DNA of 6,208 nucleotides, taken from NCBI GenBank assembly GCA_031277235.1, contig JAITMT010000106.1:1-6208 (forward strand), given 5' to 3'. The DNA comes from Tannerella sp. (GTDB lineage: Bacteria > Bacteroidota > Bacteroidia > Bacteroidales > Tannerellaceae). How positions within the stretch are numbered: the first letter of the stretch is position 1; each line of letters begins with the position of its first letter. The translations under genes were made by a program, and so were the position numbers. Shown one piece after another: positions 1 through 4,976 of the stretch. The notes under the pieces are model-generated. The model saw nothing but the letters and a program-made list of their open reading frames with translations. It did not search any database and was not told where the DNA came from.

Positions 1-1137
1 TCGAAAACCGTCTTTGAAGACGGCAAAACGGAGCACCGCAATCCCGACAAGTCGGGCAACCTGTTTGAAAGCCTTGACCGCTTGGACAGAAAATATTCGC
101 AGGGCGGACGGCTCGAAAAAACGGCCAACTGGGAATACAGATACGACCGTGAAGGCAATCTCGTCCGCAAGCGCGACAAACACGGCGCCGTCTGGCGCTA
201 CGGATGGAACGCGGCGGGAATGCTCGAAAGCGTCAAACGCCCCGACGCCCGTGAAATCACGTTCAGGTACGACGCCCTGGGACGGCGCATTGAAAAGCGT
301 TTCGGCAATACGGTCACGCGCTGGCTCTGGGACGGCAACGTCCCGCTGCACGAATGGAAAACAACCTCCGAACGCACATGGGACAGCGAAAGAAACGTCG
401 AATACCTGAAAGAGCAAAAACATCCGGTCATCACCTGGATATTCGAGGAAGGAACATTTGTCCCTGCGGCAAAACTTACTGACGGTCAGAAACTTTCCAT
501 CGCCACCGACTATCTCGGCACCCCCGAAGCCATGTACCGTGACGACGGCGAACCGGTCTGGACTTGCGAACTCAACTCTTACGGCAAAGTCCGCAACCAC
601 CGGGGCGGCTACAAAACCGACTGCCCGTTCCGCTATCAGGGGCAGTATGAAGATGCGGAGACTGGGCTGTATTACAATAGATTCCGGTATTATTCGCCGG
701 AAGAAGGTTTGTATTTAAGTCAGGATCCGATAGGATTGGAAGGAGGGCTTAAACTCTATGGATATGTACATGACCCCAATGGTTGGCATGATAAAAAAGG
801 ATTGTCTAAAAGTTGTGGAGTAAGTGGAGGAGTGTATGTTTTGAAAGATAAAGATGGTGTTGTGGTTAGGACCGGCCGTACAAAGAATTTAAAGAGAAGA
901 GAACAAGAACATGCTAATAATCCTAAGACAAAAAATCTTACTTTTGAATCTGTTTATAAAACAGATGATTACAATACTCAAAGAGGCTTAGAAAACAAGA
1001 TTTATAAACAACACGAAAGTACTGCTGCTGAAAGAAATGGTGGATTAAATAAAATAGGTGCAGTTAGTGATACTAATCCGAATAAACCTGTTTACGAAGA
1101 AGCTGCGGATAAATTTTTAAAAGATTTGAACAAATGA
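1..1137 (+). CDS. Rhs/YD-repeat polymorphic toxin, C-terminal part with URI-like nuclease tip (5' end outside window)
   Basis: The frame is open from base 1, so the gene starts upstream; 378 residues are visible. Residues 1-100 carry YD-type repeats (WEYRYDREGNLV, FRYDALGRRIEKR). Residues about 180-268 are the Rhs-associated core: RYQGQYEDAETGLYYNRFRY, LSQDPIGLEGG, then P259-xxxx-D264-K-K-G-L268, which fits the PxxxxDxxGL motif where Rhs proteins cut themselves. The Asp-Pro usual there is Asp-Lys. From about residue 270 the DNA turns AT-rich and encodes a tip of about 108 residues resembling GIY-YIG/URI nucleases: GGVY at 276-279, RTGRTKNLKRREQEH at 290-304, GLE with E331, and N350. The Rhs shell is known to encapsulate the toxin, and the tip would act on nucleic acid in a rival cell (inferred). 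The stop overlaps the immunity gene. Rhs identity is near certain, the nuclease call likely. Confidence 0.93.
   Translation, partial: SKTVFEDGKTEHRNPDKSGNLFESLDRLDRKYSQGGRLEKTANWEYRYDREGNLVRKRDKHGAVWRYGWNAAGMLESVKRPDAREITFRYDALGRRIEKRFGNTVTRWLWDGNVPLHEWKTTSERTWDSERNVEYLKEQKHPVITWIFEEGTFVPAAKLTDGQKLSIATDYLGTPEAMYRDDGEPVWTCELNSYGKVRNHRGGYKTDCPFRYQGQYEDAETGLYYNRFRYYSPEEGLYLSQDPIGLEGGLKLYGYVHDPNGWHDKKGLSKSCGVSGGVYVLKDKDGVVVRTGRTKNLKRREQEHANNPKTKNLTFESVYKTDDYNTQRGLENKIYKQHESTAAERNGGLNKIGAVSDTNPNKPVYEEAADKFLKDLNK
331..734 (+). repeat. Rhs core repeat, copy 1 (in main rhs gene)
   Basis: This stretch matches 1838-2241 at a constant offset of 1507 with no insertion or deletion, and includes a perfect 79-bp block (398-476 against 1905-1983). 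Its first 54 bp match 3677-3730. It encodes the segment from DGNVPLHEW to DPIG. Similarity ends just before the toxin tip, as expected of homology used for tip exchange. Confidence 0.9.
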
Positions 1138-1604
1138 AAAAGAATGATTTAGTTGGAAAACTTTTTATAGTTCCATTGATGAATAAAGGTTTCACTATTG
1201 GACTGGTTGCAAGGCAAGATAGAAATATATTATTGGGCTATTTTTTTGACATTTACTTTTCTCAGAAACCTTCAATAATAGAAAATTCTATGATTAATAA
1301 AGATAACGTTTGTTTAATTTGTTTATTTGGTATATTAGGATTAAAAAACAAAGAATGGACAATAATTGGAGATTTGCCAAATTGGAATAAAAATGAATGG
1401 ATTGTTCCAACATTCAAACAAAAGGATCCTTTGCTTGAATGTTACTATGCAATTAATTACAATGATGAATTAAATGAAGTTTCGAGAATGAAAATTAATA
1501 CAGATGATGCTCAATCTTTATATAATGCAGGAGTACATGGTTCTGGTATAGTTGAATCAATTTTATTAGATAAAGTTAAAATTCCCTTGCAAGTAGCGCC
1601 GTAA
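1134..1604 (+). CDS. probable immunity protein for the Rhs tip, Imm26-like
   Basis: A 156-residue protein whose ATG overlaps the rhs stop in an ATGA arrangement, so translation is coupled and toxin and antidote are made together. The N-terminus (GKLFIVPL at 8-15, then FTIGLV), the central W75-TIIGDLP and W89-IVPTFKQKD resemble the Imm26 family of polymorphic-toxin immunity proteins, recalled as 'GDIFAIPL...W.IIG.LP...P.F..D'. There is no signal peptide or membrane segment, so it should stay in the cytoplasm and bind the cognate tip. The gene is strongly AT-rich, like the tip and unlike the core. Its last codons and stop lie inside the first leader repeat, so the native C-terminus may have been replaced at that junction. 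The immunity role is well supported by position; the family name is a moderate-confidence call. Confidence 0.72.
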   Translation: MKKNDLVGKLFIVPLMNKGFTIGLVARQDRNILLGYFFDIYFSQKPSIIENSMINKDNVCLICLFGILGLKNKEWTIIGDLPNWNKNEWIVPTFKQKDPLLECYYAINYNDELNEVSRMKINTDDAQSLYNAGVHGSGIVESILLDKVKIPLQVAP

Positions 1605-1660
1605 AATCAAACAAAACGGGTTGAATATTTGCTAAAAAGTTCTTTGAAATGTTGAAAAGA
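1587..1660 (+). repeat. cassette leader repeat, copy R1
   Basis: It begins TTGCAAGTAGCGCCG, continues TAAAATCAAACAAAACGG, then AATATTTG and AAAAGTTCTTTGAAAT. Related copies start at 3391, 3732, 4303 and 4919. This copy overlaps the last six codons of the Imm26-like gene and leads directly into the promoter of the orphan Rhs cassette. Confidence 0.85.
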
Positions 1661-1662
1661 AA

Positions 1663-1692
1663 TTGTCAATCATAAATTTATCCGTAAATTTG
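1663..1692 (+). promoter_or_regulatory. Bacteroidetes-type promoter of the orphan Rhs cassette
   Basis: TTG at 1663-1665, a 19-nt spacer, then TAAATTTG at 1685-1692 fit the Bacteroidetes -33/-7 pattern (TTTG, 19-21 nt, TAnnTTTG). Transcription would start near 1698, giving a very short leader before the ATG at 1709. The same arrangement with the same spacing occurs at 3502-3531. Confidence 0.72.
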
Positions 1693-1708
1693 CCGTAAAA
1701 TTCCAGTT

Positions 1709-2323
1709 ATGTATATGCGGTTTATACTGTTGCTTTTGTCACTCGCCCTGCAGTGGAATATTTCGGGATATGGCATTGATATTCCGAATGATAATAGCGT
1801 GCAGAGCATCAACGACAAACTGCTCGCCGTCACGGCGGACGGCAACGTCCCCCTGCACGAATGGAAAACAACCTCCGAACGTGCCTGGGACAGCGAAAAA
1901 AATATCGAATACCTGAAAGAGCAAAAACATCCGGTCATCACCTGGATATTCGAGGAAGGAACATTTGTCCCTGCGGCAAAACTGACTGACGGTCAGAAAC
2001 TTTCCATCGCCACCGACTACCTCGGCACCCCCGAAGCCATGTACCGCGACGACGGCGAAGCAGTCTGGACTTGCGAACTAAACTCTTACGGCAAGGTTCG
2101 GAACTTCGAAGGGCAATACAAAACCGACTGCCCGTTCCGCTATCAGGGACAGTACGAGGATGAGGAAACAGGGCTGTATTACAACAGGTTCCGATACTAT
2201 TCGCCGGAGGAAGGTCTGTATTTGAGTCAGGATCCGATAGGGATTGATGGCGGATATAATTTGTATTCTTTTGTTAATGATGTTAATAGCTGGGTAGATA
2301 TATATGGCCTTACACCATCTTGA
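1709..2323 (+). CDS. orphan short Rhs protein: signal peptide joined to C-terminal core, stopped before its toxin
   Basis: The 204-residue product begins MYMRFILLLLSLALQ, a typical signal peptide with a short basic start and long hydrophobic run; the second Met (1715) is an equally good start. After about 20 linking residues (GYGIDIPNDN...INDKLLAVTADG) it joins the Rhs core in frame at DGNVPLHEW, skipping the whole upstream YD shell. Core residues follow the main gene closely (RYQGQYEDEETGLYYNRFRY, LSQDPIGIDGG) to W-V-D-I-Y-G-L, then Thr-Pro-Ser and TGA. The usual Pro of the PxxxxDxxGL motif is Val. Without a full shell it may not form a toxin cage. It could be an exported core fragment, a silent tip donor, or simply a decayed copy. 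The reading frame and its own promoter are clear; function is unknown. Confidence 0.8.
   Translation: MYMRFILLLLSLALQWNISGYGIDIPNDNSVQSINDKLLAVTADGNVPLHEWKTTSERAWDSEKNIEYLKEQKHPVITWIFEEGTFVPAAKLTDGQKLSIATDYLGTPEAMYRDDGEAVWTCELNSYGKVRNFEGQYKTDCPFRYQGQYEDEETGLYYNRFRYYSPEEGLYLSQDPIGIDGGYNLYSFVNDVNSWVDIYGLTPS
1838..2241 (+). repeat. Rhs core repeat, copy 2 (orphan cassette)
   Basis: Ungapped match to 331-734. Most differences are third-position changes, suggesting this copy stayed under protein-level selection, or was refreshed by conversion, for some time after duplication. The least similar part is around 2101-2120, where HRGGY in copy 1 is replaced by FEGQY. Confidence 0.9.
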
Positions 2324-2695
2324 CCGCATGCCAATAGTAACAAAAGTAACAAGCCAAATCACGTTTATGTTATTGTAGATACTCATACTGGTAAACTGGT
2401 AAAACCTGGAATTAGTGGGCAAACTCTCAATAAAAATGGTTCTTCACCACGGGCAAATAGACAAGTCAACAAACTTAATGCCAGTCAATCTGATCCAAAG
2501 AGATACAAAGGTGTTGTTATTGAGACAAATAAAACAAGAGTACAGGCGAAAGCAACGGAGCAAAAAATTACAGATAAGCATGGAGCCCGCAATAATGGCA
2601 ATCAACCGTCAATTTTCCATAAACGTCCAAGGGCGCAATCAAAGACGAGGGAAGAATATATTGAAATATATGGTGAAAGCGATAATAGAAATTAA
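2324..2695 (+). pseudogene. toxin tip of the orphan Rhs, cut off by in-frame TGA; URI/GIY-YIG-like
   Basis: Directly after the TGA at 2321-2323 the same frame stays open for 123 codons to TAA at 2693, with no other defect. Counting from the first codon after the stop, residues 13-33 read HVYVIVDTHTG then KLVKPGISGQ, and SPRANRQV follows at 41-48; E79 in ATEQK and HKRP at 99-102 follow. The order (aromatic strand, Lys-Pro-Gly hairpin, Arg, Glu) is that of a divergent URI/GIY-YIG nuclease of the kind found at Rhs tips; this is recognition by eye. No start codon lies in this frame near the stop, so the domain is made only by readthrough or if the stop is reverted. The putative immunity gene follows 13 nt later, as for an intact tip. 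Confidence 0.72.
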
Positions 2696-2708
2696 CAATT
2701 AAAACAAG

Positions 2709-3371
2709 ATGAATTTGAATACATTGATATTACAAGAAAGTGAGGGAATAAAAATATCAAAAGATAAAATTCCTTTTAGATGGCTAACACATCATGTTTC
2801 TGAAATTTATATTAATCTTTTGCCCAAGATAAATATAAATAACAGTTCTAAAATAGTAATAGAATTTGGTGCCCCCGGTATTAATGAATATGTAGTTGAC
2901 TCTGTTCTCGGCTGTTCTAATATTTTTATTGAAAATTTCGATTTTGACAAGTTTTATTCTTTGTCCACTCACGAACGCAATTTGGTGTTAATAAACGAAA
3001 TTAAAAATAATTTAATTTCAATTTATCAACGGAGAAATAGTAACATACAAGATGTTCAATCAATAATTTCAACAGCTGATAAAGTAATAGAAACAGGATT
3101 TAATTTAGATATAAAAATCAGCAAGTTACAAAAAACAACAGAAGATAAAACCAAAAAAATTGAAATACACAGGATTCTAAATAGTGTTGTTGGCGAAGCT
3201 TGGAAATGTGTGGTTTTAAACAGAAAAGATTCTTCAATAAAAGAAAAGTGGATGACTGAAGTTCCTGATTTTTTAGACAGAACTGACTTTTTCAAAAAAT
3301 CCAAAATCCAAAATAATTTTTATATGATATATGGTAACACGGATAGAGTTACTTTTAAGATAGAAATATGA
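2709..3371 (+). CDS. unrecognised protein, putative immunity gene of the orphan Rhs tip
   Basis: A 220-residue, strongly AT-rich gene starting 13 nt after the interrupted toxin tip, the usual place for a cognate immunity gene. I do not recognise the family. It has no signal peptide or membrane segment. The N-terminal half has alternating hydrophobic strands (SKIVIEFGAPG) and the acidic stretch IENFDFDKF. A Lys-rich, probably helical middle (KISKLQKTTEDKTKKIEI) follows, and the C-terminus is short-stranded (FYMIYGNTDRVTFKIEI). The frame is intact although the neighbouring toxin is not. It may still protect against kin that keep the tip active, as an orphan immunity gene. The role is inferred from position only. 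Confidence 0.6.
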   Translation: MNLNTLILQESEGIKISKDKIPFRWLTHHVSEIYINLLPKININNSSKIVIEFGAPGINEYVVDSVLGCSNIFIENFDFDKFYSLSTHERNLVLINEIKNNLISIYQRRNSNIQDVQSIISTADKVIETGFNLDIKISKLQKTTEDKTKKIEIHRILNSVVGEAWKCVVLNRKDSSIKEKWMTEVPDFLDRTDFFKKSKIQNNFYMIYGNTDRVTFKIEI

Positions 3372-3390
3372 AGTAAGAGATAACATTGCA

Positions 3391-3500
3391 TTGTAAATCC
3401 CACCGTAAAATCAAAAAAACGGGTGATAATATTTGGACAAAGTTGATATATTTGAAAAATGGTAAGTAAATAAAAAAGTTCTTTGAAATGATGAAAAGAA
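3391..3500 (+). repeat. cassette leader repeat, copy R2
   Basis: It starts 20 bp after the stop of the orphan immunity gene with TTGTAAATCCCACCG, then TAAAATCAAAAAAACGGG, AATATTTGG, an extra segment of about 30 bp not present in R1, and AAAAAGTTCTTTGAAATG. It again leads into a promoter and a signal-peptide-encoding Rhs head. Confidence 0.82.
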
Positions 3501-3501
3501 A

Positions 3502-3531
3502 TTGTCAATCACGAATTTATTCATAAATTTG
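3502..3531 (+). promoter_or_regulatory. Bacteroidetes-type promoter of the third cassette head
   Basis: TTG at 3502-3504, a 19-nt spacer and TAAATTTG at 3524-3531 repeat the promoter at 1663-1692 with identical spacing. The ATG at 3548 lies 16 nt beyond the -7 box, as in the second cassette. Confidence 0.7.
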
Positions 3532-3547
3532 CCCTCAAATTTCAGAT

Positions 3548-3790
3548 ATGAATATGCGGTTTTTACTGTTGCTTTTATCACTCGTCTTGCAGTGGATTAT
3601 TTCGGGATACGGTATTGATATTCCGAATGATAATCGAATGCCGGGCATCGACGGAAAACTGCTCGCCATCAAATCAGACGGCAACGTCCCGCTGCACGAA
3701 TGGAAAACTACCTCCGAACGTGCTTGGGACACTGCAAATTACGCAATAAAATCAAACAAAACGGTGCGAATATTTGGAAAAGTTCTTTGA
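3548..3790 (+). pseudogene. truncated third Rhs cassette head: signal peptide and 54 bp of core
   Basis: An 80-codon frame starts MNMRFLLLLLSLVLQW, nearly identical to the signal peptide of the second cassette, and continues GYGIDIPNDN...DGKLLAIKSDG into DGNVPLHEWKTTSERAWD. At 3730 Rhs homology stops and the frame runs into leader repeat R3, whose non-coding DNA supplies the last 21 codons (ANYAIKSNKTVRIFGKVL) before TGA. Core, toxin tip and immunity gene are all missing. The promoter and start look functional, so a short exported peptide could still be made, but nothing suggests it has a role. The shared GACGGC junction shows it had the same ancestor as cassette two, or was built in the same way. 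Confidence 0.82.
3677..3730 (+). repeat. Rhs core repeat, copy 3 (54-bp remnant)
   Basis: Matches 331-384 and 1838-1891 with a few substitutions, then ends abruptly at TGGGAC, where leader repeat R3 begins. Confidence 0.85.
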
Positions 3791-3798
3791 AATGATGA
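3732..3798 (+). repeat. cassette leader repeat, copy R3
   Basis: CTGCAAATTACGC is followed by TAAAATCAAACAAAACGG, TGCGAATATTTGG and AAAAGTTCTTTGAAATG. It replaces the rest of the third Rhs core. Unlike R1 and R2 it does not lead into the signal-peptide head; similarity to them ends near 3798. Confidence 0.82.
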
Positions 3799-3824
3799 AA
3801 AGAAGATGAAAACAGACAATTCCT

Positions 3825-3855
3825 TTTGACATTAATGGAATATTGATTACCTTTG
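3825..3855 (+). promoter_or_regulatory. Bacteroidetes-type promoter upstream of the PIN remnant
   Basis: TTTG at 3825-3828, a 19-nt spacer and TACCTTTG at 3848-3855 match the Bacteroidetes -33/-7 pattern at every conserved base. Transcription from about 3862 would cover the PIN remnant and the small gene at 4021. Confidence 0.72.
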
Positions 3856-3886
3856 TACCCGTTATTTTTACTTATTTTTGTCAGGA

Positions 3887-4024
3887 ATAAAATATCGTAT
3901 ATACTTGGATAATTGCTGTTTAAACCGTCCTTACGACGATCAGTCACAACTGAAAATTTACCTCGAAACACAGGCAAAACTCCATATACAAAGTTGGGTT
4001 TATGAAAAAAAGATTACAATATGA
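3887..4024 (+). pseudogene. N-terminal remnant of a PIN-domain toxin, no ATG
   Basis: Read from 3887, 45 codons give KYRIYLDNCCLNRPYDDQ (residues 2-19) and then QLKIYLETQAKLHIQ before TGA at 4022-4024. YLDNCCxNRPxDDQ is the opening of a PIN-domain family I recognise; Asp8 would be the first metal-binding acid. The other catalytic acids are missing, because a complete member runs to roughly 140-160 residues. No ATG precedes the motif: the candidates are ATA at 3887 or TTG at 3878, so the start codon has probably mutated. The remnant ends in an ATGA overlap with the next gene, the arrangement of a coupled toxin-antitoxin pair. I infer an inactivated toxin whose 5' end and coupling point survive. 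The family call is by eye. Confidence 0.65.
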
Positions 4025-4227
4025 CAAACAGCGCTGTATTATTGGACAGGGGCTTGCAATGCCTCAGTAACGAATTGGGAATAGTAGATGCCGAACGGTT
4101 TGTGGCATTGATCCTGAGAGAACCGTTCGATTATACCGAATGGAGAAAAGACAATTTATTTGCCGGCATGGGTATAGACGAAATTATTGATGAAGCAGAC
4201 AAATACTGTCAAGAAAATACACGGTAG
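4021..4227 (+). CDS. small acidic protein, probable antitoxin-like partner of the PIN remnant
   Basis: 68 residues from an ATG that overlaps the upstream TGA by four bases. The sequence has a compact helical look: LLDRGLQCLSNELGIVDAERF, then LILREPFDYTEWRKDNLF and an acidic tail (IDEIIDEADKYCQ). I recognise the type, a small bacterial protein with the signature 'G.vdAERFI.LI.REPFDYTEW', and believe it commonly sits beside PIN-domain genes, but cannot name a characterised family. No DNA-binding motif is obvious. It is intact while the neighbouring toxin is broken, as expected if it is an antitoxin that outlived its partner. It would be transcribed from the 3825-3855 promoter. Confidence 0.68.
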   Translation: MTNSAVLLDRGLQCLSNELGIVDAERFVALILREPFDYTEWRKDNLFAGMGIDEIIDEADKYCQENTR

Positions 4228-4245
4228 GATTTTCTGCCGAAAATC
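4228..4245 (+). terminator. possible weak hairpin terminator
   Basis: GATTTTC, the loop TGCC and GAAAATC form a 7-bp AT-rich stem immediately after the stop of the 4021 gene. There is no following T-run, so terminator strength is doubtful. Confidence 0.25.
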
Positions 4246-4302
4246 TGTATTGGCATGCGGTTCATTCAGTTATATATATTTGTTCTGCATGAAATATGCG
4301 AC

Positions 4303-4340
4303 TTGCAAATAACGTAGTAAAATCAAACAAAACGGTGCGG
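4303..4340 (+). repeat. cassette leader repeat, copy R4 (5' part only)
   Basis: TTGCAAATAACGTAG is followed by TAAAATCAAACAAAACGG and GTGCGG, then breaks directly into Rhs-core DNA (GCATCAACGAC) in place of the usual AATATTTG. No promoter or signal peptide follows. Confidence 0.8.
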
Positions 4341-4693
4341 GCATCAACGACAAACTTCTCGTCATCACCACGGACGGCAGGACGAAACACTTCGCGTACG
4401 ACACTTGGGGCAACCTGTCGAAAACCGTCTTTGAAGACGGCAAAACGGAGCACCGCAATCCCGACAAATCGGGCAACCTGTTCGAGTCGTTAGACCGGCT
4501 GGACAGGAAGTATTCGCAGGGCGGGCGGCTTGAAAAAACCGCCAACTGGGAATACAGATACGACCGAGAAGGAAATCTTGTACGCAAGAAGGACAAGCAC
4601 GGCGCCGTCCGGGCATGCGAACTTAACTATTACAACTTCAATGGACAACACAAAACTGATTGCCCTGCAAATAAAGCATTTAAAACAAAATAA
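4340..4693 (+). pseudogene. decayed Rhs core fragment
   Basis: The frame is open from 4313 to TAA at 4691 but has no ATG. It encodes INDKLLVITTDGRTKHFAYD followed by YD repeats. 4418-4609 match the window start (1-192) without gaps, so this copy extends further 5' in the core than the window's left edge does. At 4609 it jumps in frame from GAV to RACELN, skipping 366 bp of the core present at 190-555, and a further four codons are missing after ELNYY. Similarity ends at about 4650 (GQHKTDCP), before the tip. No toxin, immunity gene or start remains, so it is dead as a gene, though it could still take part in recombination. Confidence 0.85.
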
Positions 4694-4900
4694 ACAGGGC
4701 GGTTAAAAATAACCCGGGAAAATTTCCCGAAGGATACGTTTTCACCCTTCAAAGTTCGGGAAAAAAAGAACTGGTGAAAAATATTCACCGGTTCAACAGG
4801 ATGAAGCACTCAAGCGTTTTACCGGCAGCCTTCACCTGCAGGATTTACGACAATACTCAAAGTGTTTGAAGCATCGGGAGCAAAAGTCAACTTTTTGTAG
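4684..4900 (+). pseudogene. ORF6N-domain protein ghost
   Basis: From 4693 one frame reads NRAVKNNPGKFPEGYVFTL, SSGKKELVKNIHRFNR and MKHSSVLPAAFT. This matches the ORF6N domain as I know it from Bacteroidetes and phage-related proteins ('NQAVKRN..RFPE.F.F.L...E...LV.NF.RF..LKHSS.LP.AFTE.G'). After AFT the frame is lost; GF-TTILK in another frame from 4841 corresponds to the 'GLYMLATILKS' stretch with a small deletion. Both the N-terminus and everything beyond the domain are missing. ORF6N proteins are thought to bind DNA and are common on mobile elements, so this is probably the remnant of an insertion between the Rhs fragment and R5. Confidence 0.72.
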
Positions 4901-4918
4901 AGCTGAACGAACAAAAAA

Positions 4919-4970
4919 TTGCATACTAATCGCCAGTAGATTGACAAAACGGGAAGTTCAATATTTGGCA
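4919..4970 (+). repeat. cassette leader repeat, copy R5 (diverged)
   Basis: TTGCATACTAATCGCC, then ATTGACAAAACGGG and CAATATTTGGC align with the other leaders with a few mismatches and a one- or two-base gap. It lies directly after the ORF6N ghost and just upstream of the promoter of the antitoxin/PIN operon. Confidence 0.6.
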
Positions 4971-4976
4971 ATCCTA

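Noticed and set aside
198..434. Minus-strand frame here and its near-copy at 1678-1941, both starting MMTGCFCSFRYS
   Set aside because: They are antisense to the duplicated Rhs core; the similarity comes from the core repeat.
1599..1619. Integron attC-like or other structured recombination site formed by CCGT...ACGG in the leader repeat
   Set aside because: Only four base pairs can form, and the left arm is not kept in R3 and R4.
2321..2323. TGA reassigned to an amino acid in this organism
   Set aside because: TGA is the natural stop of the rhs gene (1137), the orphan immunity gene (3371), the antitoxin (5272) and the PIN toxin (5676), and TGG is used freely for Trp.
2415..2702. A 95-codon frame inside the second toxin tip
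   Set aside because: It is out of frame with the recognisable toxin translation and its product has no recognisable features.
4250..4302. Fourth cassette head: TATATTTG at 4275-4282 and ATGAAATATGCG before R4, resembling the start of the other heads
   Set aside because: The spacing from the -7 box to ATG differs, the best -33 is 22 nt away, and the frame closes after seven codons; too little remains to call.
4761..4794. Strong minus-strand intrinsic terminator: 11-bp stem (4768-4778 with 4784-4794) followed on that strand by seven T
   Set aside because: No minus-strand gene lies upstream of it, and the DNA is accounted for by ORF6N codons (GKKELVKNIHRFNR), so the fold is probably incidental.
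4809..4900. Minus-strand 30-codon cysteine-containing frame starting near 4895-4915
   Set aside because: It is antisense to the ORF6N ghost and R5 edge, with no promoter or family resemblance.
1587..4970. CRISPR array made of the five leader copies
   Set aside because: Spacing is irregular, from a few hundred to more than 1700 bp, copies diverge, and whole genes lie between them.
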